Shown: piece by piece, positions 1-5,349 of the stretch | How the letters are laid out: every line of letters starts with the position of its first letter | Numbering within the stretch: position 1 is the stretch's first letter | Origin: Bacillota bacterium | GTDB taxonomy: Bacteria > Bacillota > Clostridia > Peptostreptococcales > Anaerovoracaceae | DNA: 5,715 nucleotides | Direction of reading: 5' to 3' | NCBI GenBank assembly: GCA_029219125.1 | Contig: JAQXSU010000204.1 | Coordinates: forward strand, 1-5,715 | The notes under the pieces: model-generated | What the model saw: only the letters and a program-made list of their open reading frames with translations | Databases searched by the model: none | Told to the model about the DNA's origin: nothing | Translations under genes and position numbers: made by a program

Positions 1-4
1 GCTT

Positions 5-1384
5 TTATTTCTGCAGGGTGCTGCAGGTCTTCCAGATACCCATCTTCTTTGCTGCTTCGATCAGCTCATCTCTGAAATCAGGATGTGCGATGGAAACCAG
101 AAGTTCAGCTCTTTCATAAGTATTCTTACCCTTCAGGTTTACTGCACCATATTCGGTTACGATATAGTGCACGCCGCTTCTCGGCGTGGAAACGATGGAT
201 CCTTCCGGAAGGGTCGGACGGATCAGGGATTCCTTGGTGCCGTCTTTCAGGGTTCTTGTAGAAGGCAGGCAGAGGAAGGACTTGCCTCCATCGGACTTGA
301 ATGCGCCCATCACATAGTCCAGCTGACCGCCGGTTCCGCCGATGTGCTGCAGGCCTGCGGATTCAGAGTTTACCTGACCGAACAGATCCACCTGCAGGCA
401 GCTGTTTACGGAGATCATCTTGTCATTCTGGCTGATCACGTCTACGTCATTTACATATTCTACCGGTGCAACCTGCATCATCTGGTTGTCGTCAATCCAG
501 TCATACAGTTCCTGTGAGCCCATTGCGAAGGTATATGTCATCTTGCCCTTGTTCAGCTTCTTGTTGTTGGTCAGCTTTCCTGCCTTGAACAGGTGCAGAT
601 AAGCGTCTACGAACATTTCCGTATGTACGGACAGGTCGTTGATTTCAGATTCAGCAATCAGCTTGCCTACATAGTTCGGGAATCCGCCGGTACCCAGCTG
701 CAGGGTGCTGCCGCTTTCAATCAGCTTTACGATGTGACCGGCCATGGCTTTTTCCACTTCGTTGGCTTCCTTGGCATTGATGGTAGGAAGCGGTGTGTTG
801 CTGCCTTCAACCACATAATCAACCTGACTGATATTGATGCAGTTTTCATTTCCGTGATTAACAATCATCTTTTCATTGACTTCTACGATGATCTTGTCCG
901 CATTTTTCAGAATTCCCCAGTACTCTGCAACCTGTGGTCCCAGGTTGAAGTTTCCGGACTTGTCCATCGGTGCTACCTGCAGCATTGCCACTGCAAATTT
1001 AGGACGGCACTCTTCATAGAACTTGGTGTTTTCTCTGAACTGTACCGGCAGGAACCAGCAGTTTCCGGCCTTATTGCACTTTCTTTCGATTGGTGTAAAG
1101 TGGCTGCTGGAGTAATGGAAATGCTCTGCCTTCGGGTCTGCCTTCAGAATTTCAGGCGGCTCTGCATAACTCCACATGGTGGAACAGATGGTCACATCCT
1201 CCAGTTCGTTCACTCTCTTTGCCAGTGCTCTGTCCAGATCCACAACGACACCTGTAAACAGACCATAGTGCAGATAGTCTCCGGATTTTACAATTTTCAC
1301 TGCTTCGTCTGCAGTCACCAGTTTTTCCTTATATGCTGCCTGTACCTGATCTGCCGGCAGCCACTGCTTTACATCATAACTCAT
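5..1384 (-). CDS. Acetyl-CoA hydrolase/transferase family CoA-transferase (butyryl-CoA:acetate or 4-hydroxybutyrate type)
   Basis: This 459-residue protein should move CoA between short-chain acyl-CoAs and free acids such as acetate, in the cytoplasm. Family marks are visible: GTGGFPN at 231-237; HTEM at 254-257, whose Glu256 is the expected catalytic glutamate that forms the glutamyl-CoA thioester; and the glycine-rich GGTGGQLD at 349-356. SIAHPDFRDEL near the C-terminus (431-441) is also typical. Length is normal for the Cat1/But/AbfT group and the frame is intact. The ATG start is supported by AGGAGG at 1393-1398, eight bases upstream. It lies 85 bases downstream of the thiolase gene with no terminator between them, so the two are probably co-transcribed from the sigma-54 promoter at 2730-2745. 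The gap holds only AT-rich DNA, including the palindrome ATTTATATAAAT at 1419-1430. Eight of ten arginines use AGA. Family membership is firm. The acyl substrate (butyryl, propionyl, 4-hydroxybutyryl or other) is not settled by the motifs. The stop codon is four bases from the window edge, so any terminator is out of view. Confidence 0.93.
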   Translation of the reverse strand: MSYDVKQWLPADQVQAAYKEKLVTADEAVKIVKSGDYLHYGLFTGVVVDLDRALAKRVNELEDVTICSTMWSYAEPPEILKADPKAEHFHYSSSHFTPIERKCNKAGNCWFLPVQFRENTKFYEECRPKFAVAMLQVAPMDKSGNFNLGPQVAEYWGILKNADKIIVEVNEKMIVNHGNENCINISQVDYVVEGSNTPLPTINAKEANEVEKAMAGHIVKLIESGSTLQLGTGGFPNYVGKLIAESEINDLSVHTEMFVDAYLHLFKAGKLTNNKKLNKGKMTYTFAMGSQELYDWIDDNQMMQVAPVEYVNDVDVISQNDKMISVNSCLQVDLFGQVNSESAGLQHIGGTGGQLDYVMGAFKSDGGKSFLCLPSTRTLKDGTKESLIRPTLPEGSIVSTPRSGVHYIVTEYGAVNLKGKNTYERAELLVSIAHPDFRDELIEAAKKMGIWKTCSTLQK

Positions 1385-1469
1385 AAATATGTCCTCCTGA
1401 TTTGCTTGAAATAAATTGATTTATATAAATTGTATTAGTTTTCCATTTACTGTTCTATAAGCTGCTGCT

Positions 1470-2648
1470 CTATACGATTTCAATGACAACCGCAGTGCCC
1501 ATGCCGCCGCCTGCGCACAGGGACGCCAGACCGTACTTGCCGCCTCTCTTGATCAGTTCATACATCATGGTCAGTACCAGTCTGGAACCGGTGGCTCCTA
1601 CCGGATGTCCCAGAGAAATGCCGGAACCGTTGACGTTCAGCTTTTCTTCCGGAATGCCCAGAGTCTTCTGGCATGCGATGCACTGTGCAGCAAAAGCTTC
1701 GTTGATTTCAAACAGGTCGATATCGTCAACGGTCAGTCCTGCCTTGGCCAGGGCTTTCTGGGATGCGCTGATTGGTCCGATACCCATCACTTCCGGTCTT
1801 ACGCCGGTGGTGGCGGTGGAAAGAATTCTTGCCAGAATTGGAACACCCAGTTCCTTTGCCTTGTCCTCTGCCATCAGAATCACACCGGAGGATGCATCGT
1901 TCATTCCCGATGCGTTACCGGCGGTCACTTTTCCGCCTTCCTTGAAAGTCGGTTTCAGCTTGGCCAGCTTTTCCAGACTTGCGTCGCGCTTCGGATATTC
2001 ATCGGTATCATACACCGTATCACCCTTTCTTCCCGGAACGGTGATCGGAATGATTTCATCCTTGAACTTGCCGGCATCGATAGCTGCAACGGCTCTCTGC
2101 TGAGAACGGAGGGAATAGGCATCCATTTCCTCTCTGGTTACATTATATTCATCCGCTACGTTTTCTGCGGTGATACCCATGGCAGGGCCTACACCCAGGT
2201 TGGTCAGGGAATCCCACATGGAGTCTCTCAGTTCCATATGACCGTATTTCTTACCGTATCTGGCTTCAAATACCATATGCGGTGCAGTACTCATGCTGTC
2301 GGCACCGCCGGCCATGATGCAGTCCGCTTCTCCGGCCTTGATCTGATAGTAGCCCATCTGAATGGAGGACATGGAAGAAGTACAGTTTCTGTGGATGGTG
2401 ATGCCAGGTACTGTTACAGGCAGGCCGGCCTTTACGGCAGCCACTCTTGCCAGGTTGTTTTCTTTATAAGTTCTCTGATAGTTGCAGCCCCAGATGACAT
2501 CGTCGATAATTTCCGGATCGATACCGGCTCTCTTTACCAGGTTCTGCATTACAGGAATGGACAGATCCAGCGAAGTTAAGGTTTTAAACTGACCGCCGAT
2601 GGTTCCGATCGGGGTTCTGCATGCGGATACGATTACTACATTTCTCAT
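1470..2648 (-). CDS. thlA: Acetyl-CoA acetyltransferase (thiolase)
   Basis: This 392-residue protein is a complete thiolase, which condenses two acetyl-CoA to acetoacetyl-CoA and CoA, or runs in reverse. Visible active-site elements are Cys89 in HRNCTSSM (nucleophile), NEAFA at 316-320, GHPVGATG at 347-354 with His348, and CAGGGMG at 378-384 with Cys378 as the second catalytic cysteine. The length matches bacterial biosynthetic and degradative thiolases. Around Cys89 the usual C-x-S-G is C-T-S-S, a variant also found in FadA-type enzymes, so a preference for longer 3-ketoacyl-CoA cannot be excluded. The ATG start is supported by AGAGGG just upstream (around 2657-2662). It is the first gene of a two-gene operon with the CoA-transferase, behind a predicted sigma-54 promoter and a leader of about 70 bases. 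Fifteen of 17 arginines are AGA. The symbol follows clostridial usage for acetyl-CoA acetyltransferase; atoB is the equivalent elsewhere. Confidence 0.95.
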   Translation of the reverse strand: MRNVVIVSACRTPIGTIGGQFKTLTSLDLSIPVMQNLVKRAGIDPEIIDDVIWGCNYQRTYKENNLARVAAVKAGLPVTVPGITIHRNCTSSMSSIQMGYYQIKAGEADCIMAGGADSMSTAPHMVFEARYGKKYGHMELRDSMWDSLTNLGVGPAMGITAENVADEYNVTREEMDAYSLRSQQRAVAAIDAGKFKDEIIPITVPGRKGDTVYDTDEYPKRDASLEKLAKLKPTFKEGGKVTAGNASGMNDASSGVILMAEDKAKELGVPILARILSTATTGVRPEVMGIGPISASQKALAKAGLTVDDIDLFEINEAFAAQCIACQKTLGIPEEKLNVNGSGISLGHPVGATGSRLVLTMMYELIKRGGKYGLASLCAGGGMGTAVVIEIV

Positions 2649-2701
2649 TTCTTTTTCCCTCTGTTTCTTTTCTGTATCTTAATTGCAACTTATACGTTTC
2701 C

Positions 2702-2715
2702 ATCACATAAGTGAT
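2702..2715 (-). promoter_or_regulatory. Small inverted repeat at the 5' end of the predicted transcript
   Basis: On the transcribed strand ATCAC-TTAT-GTGAT forms a five-pair stem with a four-base loop. If transcription starts near 2719, it lies at about +5 to +18. A preceding GTGA (2715-2718) can pair with the same TCAC, so two alternative small pairings exist. It may protect the mRNA 5' end or be an operator half-site pair. It is too short to claim a function. Confidence 0.35.
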
Positions 2716-2729
2716 TCACCTTTATTAAT

Positions 2730-2745
2730 AGCAAAGACCGTGCCA
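2730..2745 (-). promoter_or_regulatory. Sigma-54 (RpoN) -24/-12 promoter
   Basis: On the minus strand the sequence is TGGCACGGTCTTTGCT. It matches the sigma-54 consensus TGGCAC-N5-TTGCW at every defined position, with GG (2743-2744) and GC (2731-2732) separated by exactly ten bases. This predicts a transcription start near 2719, a G, and a leader of about 71 bases before the thiolase ATG. Sigma-54 promoters need an ATP-driven enhancer-binding activator, and candidate activator sites lie upstream at the usual distance. No activator gene is in the window. Confidence 0.88.
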
Positions 2746-2770
2746 AACCGTTCTCCGTTTTTACATATGC

Positions 2771-2782
2771 TTGAAATTTCAA
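2771..2782. repeat. Perfect 12-base palindrome TTGAAATTTCAA
   Basis: This is a perfect inverted repeat about 50 to 65 bases upstream of the predicted start, between the candidate enhancers and the sigma-54 promoter. The position would suit an accessory regulator or a DNA-bending site. It does not match an operator I can name, and AT-rich palindromes of this size can arise by chance. Confidence 0.4.
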
Positions 2783-2834
2783 CATTTCCACACTCCTCGC
2801 CGACATTTTTCCCCGAAAGTTCGAGGCCTGTTTC

Positions 2835-2848
2835 ATGCTTTTATGCAT
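2835..2848 (-). promoter_or_regulatory. Candidate enhancer site 1 for a sigma-54 activator
   Basis: On the minus strand this is ATGCATAAAAGCAT, a dyad of ATGC-N6-GCAT. Its centre lies about 122 bases upstream of the predicted transcription start. It shares ATGCAT-N4-GCAT with the second site, in the same orientation. Distance, symmetry and duplication fit an upstream activating sequence. The protein that binds is unknown. Confidence 0.55.
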
Positions 2849-2875
2849 ATTTTATTTTGTGAAAATAATATTTTT

Positions 2876-2889
2876 ATGCGCAAATGCAT
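2876..2889 (-). promoter_or_regulatory. Candidate enhancer site 2 for a sigma-54 activator
   Basis: On the minus strand this is ATGCATTTGCGCAT, again ATGC-N6-GCAT, centred about 163 bases upstream of the predicted start. It lies 41 bases from site 1 centre to centre, close to four helical turns, so both would face the same side of the DNA. It lies just beyond the terminator of the preceding operon, so it belongs to the thiolase operon. Confidence 0.55.
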
Positions 2890-2905
2890 TTTGTTTCTTT
2901 CCAAG

Positions 2906-2937
2906 AAAAAATACCCGACAATGGTCAGGTATTTTTT
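2906..2937 (-). terminator. Rho-independent terminator of the upstream operon
   Basis: A long hairpin lies 25 bases past the stop codon of the XRE-like gene. The outer stem pairs six A with six T plus TACC with GGTA. The inner stem pairs GAC with GTC around a four-base loop. In the minus-strand RNA the remaining pair between the two stems is a U-G wobble, so the stem is continuous at 14 pairs. In the plus-strand RNA the same position is a C-A mismatch. That asymmetry favours termination of minus-strand transcripts. The U tract is part of the stem. Confidence 0.85.
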
Positions 2938-2962
2938 GAATCATGCAGCTTATTATTCGTTT

Positions 2963-3400
2963 TTACTCCAGGATCGGTTCCCCCCGTTCATACAGATCCT
3001 CATTGACCTCTGCCAGACTCCTGCCATGTGAGAGATCAAACAGAATAATACTGTCTCTGCGGTTTCGCGCATACAGGGGTGCGAAGCTGCTTCGTTTCAG
3101 CAGGCTCTGTGTTTCCTCCACCGTTGCCTTCAAAGCGAAACAGAAGCACAGCAGTTTATCCCGGGACGGCCTTCTGGTTCCCGACAAAATCTGATATCCA
3201 TATACCTCATTGAGATTGCTCTCCCGCACAGCCTGCGCCCGGGTCATGCCCCTGGCCTCCAGCAGAGACTGCAGCTGTGCCGTCAGACTGTCCTCCGCCA
3301 GCTCCTCTTCATTCTCCATGAAATAGCCATCCAGATTTGCATAATCCTTCAGTTCTTTTTCCAGTATCTCTGTACTTTTACCCTTTGGTTTCATAGTCAC
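2963..3400 (-). CDS. XRE-like helix-turn-helix protein
   Basis: This protein of 145 residues (143 if translation starts at the internal ATG) is probably a DNA-binding regulator. Residues 1-37 are charged and probably helical. Residues 38-103 look like an XRE/Cro helix-turn-helix domain: LTAQLQSLLEARGMTRAQAV, then YGYQILSGTRRPSRDKL at 67-83, then a helical end with EETQSLL. The tail carries LYARNRRDSIIL at 109-120 and EVNEDLYERG at 131-140, a combination I associate with small HTH proteins of gut Clostridia. GTG at 3398-3400 follows the UPF0340 stop codon without a gap, and ATG at 3392-3394 is the alternative start. Neither has a well-placed Shine-Dalgarno, only GGAG about 14 bases from the GTG, so translation is probably coupled to the gene before it. 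It is the last gene before the terminator. The target is unknown. Confidence 0.8.
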   Translation of the reverse strand: MTMKPKGKSTEILEKELKDYANLDGYFMENEEELAEDSLTAQLQSLLEARGMTRAQAVRESNLNEVYGYQILSGTRRPSRDKLLCFCFALKATVEETQSLLKRSSFAPLYARNRRDSIILFDLSHGRSLAEVNEDLYERGEPILE

Positions 3401-3976
3401 TTACCGCGGAATATCTCCGCCGCTTAAATTATCATCATACACCGCCCGGCTGCCGCCGATAAACTTCGGCCGCGTCCGCGCGCAGATCAGCACGGCCTCT
3501 CCGATTTTGTCCAGAGACAGACGCACGGGAACCGCAACCTTCTTCAGATGCATGCCGATCAGGGTTCTGCCGATATCCATACCTGCATCCGCCTTGATTT
3601 CCTCCACCGCCACCGGACACTTGGCGTTCTGATACACCGTCATGGCAAAGGATCCGCCGGCGTGAGGCTGGGGCACCACATTGACGATTTCCGTCCCCGG
3701 AAGGAGGGCTTCCTTCTCCACGATCACCGCCCGGTTCAGGTGTTCACAGCACTGGGCCGCCAGATAAATGCCTTTCGGCTGCAGCACGCTCTGGATGCCC
3801 TCATAGATGGCACCGGCCGCATTGATATCCGAACCCTTGCCGATATGCAGGCCCACCACCTCGCTGGAACTGCAGCCGACAATCAGGATGTCCCCCTGCT
3901 TCAGCTTCGCGGTCTCCACCAGCTCGGAAGCCGCAGTTTTCGCCTGCTCCCGGATTTCTTCATAGGTATAACTCAT
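3401..3976 (-). CDS. UPF0340 family protein (TIGR01440, YwlG-like)
   Basis: This 191-residue protein belongs to a conserved Firmicutes family whose biochemical role is not established. Characteristic segments are GCSSSEVVG at 34-42, QCCEHLNRA at 75-83, HAGGSFA at 105-111, DAGMDIGRTLIGMHL at 130-144 and RPKFIGGSRAVY at 169-180. Two neighbouring cysteines (76-77) and a histidine (79) could bind a metal or take part in catalysis, but that is inference. The length is normal for the family, and there is no signal peptide or membrane segment, so it is probably cytoplasmic. The ATG start is supported by AGAGGTG at 3984-3990, seven bases upstream. It lies 59 bases after ahcY and directly abuts the XRE-like gene. 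The gap to ahcY holds a direct repeat GGCCAGCC (3998-4005 and 4012-4019) but no clear terminator. Only one of its eight arginines is AGA, in contrast to the thiolase operon. Confidence 0.9.
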   Translation of the reverse strand: MSYTYEEIREQAKTAASELVETAKLKQGDILIVGCSSSEVVGLHIGKGSDINAAGAIYEGIQSVLQPKGIYLAAQCCEHLNRAVIVEKEALLPGTEIVNVVPQPHAGGSFAMTVYQNAKCPVAVEEIKADAGMDIGRTLIGMHLKKVAVPVRLSLDKIGEAVLICARTRPKFIGGSRAVYDDNLSGGDIPR

Positions 3977-4035
3977 AACACTTCACCTCTTCTGTAAGGC
4001 CAGCCTGCAGAGGCCAGCCGAATCTGTATCCTGAT

Positions 4036-5286
4036 TTACAGCTGCCAGCTGTTCAGGTATTTTTCCTGTTCCGGCGTCAGGGTATCGATCTCTATGCCCC
4101 AGGCTGCCAGCTTTCTTCTGGCCACTTTGTCGTCGATTTCGCCCGACACATCGATGACCTTATGCTCCAGCTTCTGATAGTTTTCCTTCACATACATGGC
4201 CGAAAGGGCCTGCACTGCGAAGCTCATATCCATGATTTCCGCAGGGTGTCCGTCGGCAGCGGCGATGTTCACCAGCCTGCCCTCGGCGATGACATTAACC
4301 CACTTGCCGTTTTCCAGCTTGTAGCCCATGATGTTCTTTCTGGTTTCTTTCTTTTCCACGCAGGCCTTTTCCAGACCTTCCATATCCACCTCGCAGTTGA
4401 AGTGGCCGGCATTGGTCAGGATGGCGCCGTCCTTCATCTTCAGCATATGGTGCACGGTGATGGTCCATGCACAGCCGGTGGCGGAAACAAAGATATCGCC
4501 CAGCGGTGCTGCCTGTTCCATCTTCATCACCTGGAAGCCGTCCATTTTCGCTTCGATGGCCTTCACCGGATTGATCTCCGTCACGATGACGCTGGCACCC
4601 AGGGATGCCGCACGCATGGCGATACCGCGGGAACACCATCCGTAACCTACCACCACAACCGTCTTGGCAGCGATGATCAGATTGGTATTCCGCATGATGC
4701 TGTCCCAGGTGGACTGGCCGGTGCCGTACCGGTTATCGAACAGATGCTTGCAGTCCGCATCGTTGACCGCAACCATCGGGAATTTCAGAATGCCTTCCCG
4801 TTCCATAGCTTTCAGACGAATCACGCCGGTGGTGGTTTCTTCACAGCCGCCCCATACTTCTTCCGCCAGATCCGGCCGGCGTTCATGGAGAAAGCTTACC
4901 AGATCGCAGCCGTCATCGATGACGATATTCGGCCTGCAGGACAGGCACATTTCGATATGGCGGTCATACTCCTCCTGGGTGGCACCGTGGTATGCATACA
5001 CCTTCAGACCGCTGTCGGCCAGTGCTGCGGCCACATCATCCTGGGTGGACAGCACATTGCTTCCGGTGACGGACATATCCGCACCGCCGGCAGCCAGCAC
5101 CAGACACAGATATGCCGTCTTAGCTTCCAGGTGTACGGAAAGGGAAATCTTCACACCCTCAAACGGCCTGGTCTGACGGAACTCCTCTTCCAGACCGGAC
5201 AGCAGCGGCATGTGGCTCTTTACCCACTCGATTTTCTGATGGCCGGACGGGGCCAGGGCCATATCTCTTACTTCATATTGCTTCAT
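4036..5286 (-). CDS. ahcY: Adenosylhomocysteinase (S-adenosylhomocysteine hydrolase)
   Basis: This 416-residue NAD-dependent enzyme reversibly splits S-adenosylhomocysteine into adenosine and homocysteine, relieving product inhibition of methyltransferases. Substrate-domain marks are VHLEAKTAYL at 51-60, STQDDVAAAL at 80-89, DDGCDL at 124-129, EETTTG at 149-154 and NDADCKHLFDNRYGTGQS at 175-192, which include the expected catalytic Lys180, Asp184 and Asn185. The NAD domain begins at VVVVGYGWCSRG (210-221), followed by VTEINPVKAIEAKMDGF. Conserved histidines lie in AGHF (293-296) and DGHP (345-348). It ends with LTPEQEKYLNSWQL and lacks the Lys/Tyr tail of eukaryotic and many proteobacterial enzymes, as in the shorter archaeal and Thermotoga-type forms. 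Two usual glycines are serine: Ser219 in the Rossmann loop and Ser197 in WDSI. The ATG start has AGGAG at 5295-5299, eight bases upstream. It lies 63 bases after glmS and before the UPF0340 gene. Confidence 0.96.
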   Translation of the reverse strand: MKQYEVRDMALAPSGHQKIEWVKSHMPLLSGLEEEFRQTRPFEGVKISLSVHLEAKTAYLCLVLAAGGADMSVTGSNVLSTQDDVAAALADSGLKVYAYHGATQEEYDRHIEMCLSCRPNIVIDDGCDLVSFLHERRPDLAEEVWGGCEETTTGVIRLKAMEREGILKFPMVAVNDADCKHLFDNRYGTGQSTWDSIMRNTNLIIAAKTVVVVGYGWCSRGIAMRAASLGASVIVTEINPVKAIEAKMDGFQVMKMEQAAPLGDIFVSATGCAWTITVHHMLKMKDGAILTNAGHFNCEVDMEGLEKACVEKKETRKNIMGYKLENGKWVNVIAEGRLVNIAAADGHPAEIMDMSFAVQALSAMYVKENYQKLEHKVIDVSGEIDDKVARRKLAAWGIEIDTLTPEQEKYLNSWQL

Positions 5287-5300
5287 TTTCTCTTCTCCTG

Positions 5301-5334
5301 TGATTTCTCAATTGTTTCTCAGTTGATTTCTCAA
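5301..5334. repeat. Three phased TTTCTCA repeats between glmS and ahcY
   Basis: TTTCTCA occurs at 5304-5310, 5315-5321 and 5327-5333. The outer two are part of an identical 11-mer, TGATTTCTCAA, at 5301-5311 and 5324-5334. On the transcribed strand they read TGAGAAA, spaced 11 to 12 bases apart, roughly one helical turn. They lie immediately before the ahcY ribosome binding site. They could be a protein-binding cluster or a local tandem duplication. Confidence 0.5.
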
Positions 5335-5349
5335 AATATATTCTCCCGG

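Larger units (their letters stand above)
2649..2905 (-). promoter_or_regulatory. Control region of the thiolase/CoA-transferase operon
   Basis: This non-coding stretch lies between the terminator of the upstream operon and the thiolase start codon. Reading towards the gene it holds two ATGC-N6-GCAT dyads, a 12-base palindrome, a sigma-54 promoter, a short hairpin at the start of the predicted transcript, and a leader ending in the thiolase ribosome binding site. No convincing sigma-A promoter was found by eye. The separate elements are listed individually. Confidence 0.75.

Noticed and set aside
593..1414. Long plus-strand reading frame opposite the CoA-transferase
   Set aside because: The minus-strand gene has clear family motifs across the same bases. 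The opposite frame has a cysteine- and histidine-rich composition typical of antisense shadows.
1419..1430. Palindrome ATTTATATAAAT between the thiolase and CoA-transferase genes
   Set aside because: It is an all-AT sequence in an AT-rich spacer and forms no stable hairpin or T-tract terminator. Chance is the simplest explanation.
1605..2579. Long plus-strand reading frame opposite the thiolase
   Set aside because: It is entirely contained within a gene with intact thiolase active-site motifs, and has no start signal or recognisable domain.
2690..2785. Possible 31-codon minus-strand gene with GAGGAG seven bases before its ATG
   Set aside because: The ribosome binding site looks good, but the reading frame runs through the sigma-54 promoter and past the predicted transcription start. 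The predicted mRNA would therefore not carry its start codon. The peptide has no recognisable features. Conservation of the frame in relatives, or ribosome profiling reads, would revive it.
2771..3031. Plus-strand reading frame of 86 codons
   Set aside because: It crosses the terminator hairpin and the end of the XRE-like gene on the opposite strand, and has no ribosome binding site or family resemblance.
3998..4019. Possible terminator between ahcY and the UPF0340 gene
   Set aside because: The GGCCAGCC repeats are direct, not inverted. The best stem is only four pairs (GCCT/AGGC) and no T tract follows, so readthrough is more likely.
5287..5349. Sigma-A promoter for ahcY in the glmS-ahcY gap
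   Set aside because: TTGAGA boxes occur, but no acceptable -10 element lies 16 to 18 bases downstream of any of them. The boxes are better described as part of the TGAGAAA repeats.
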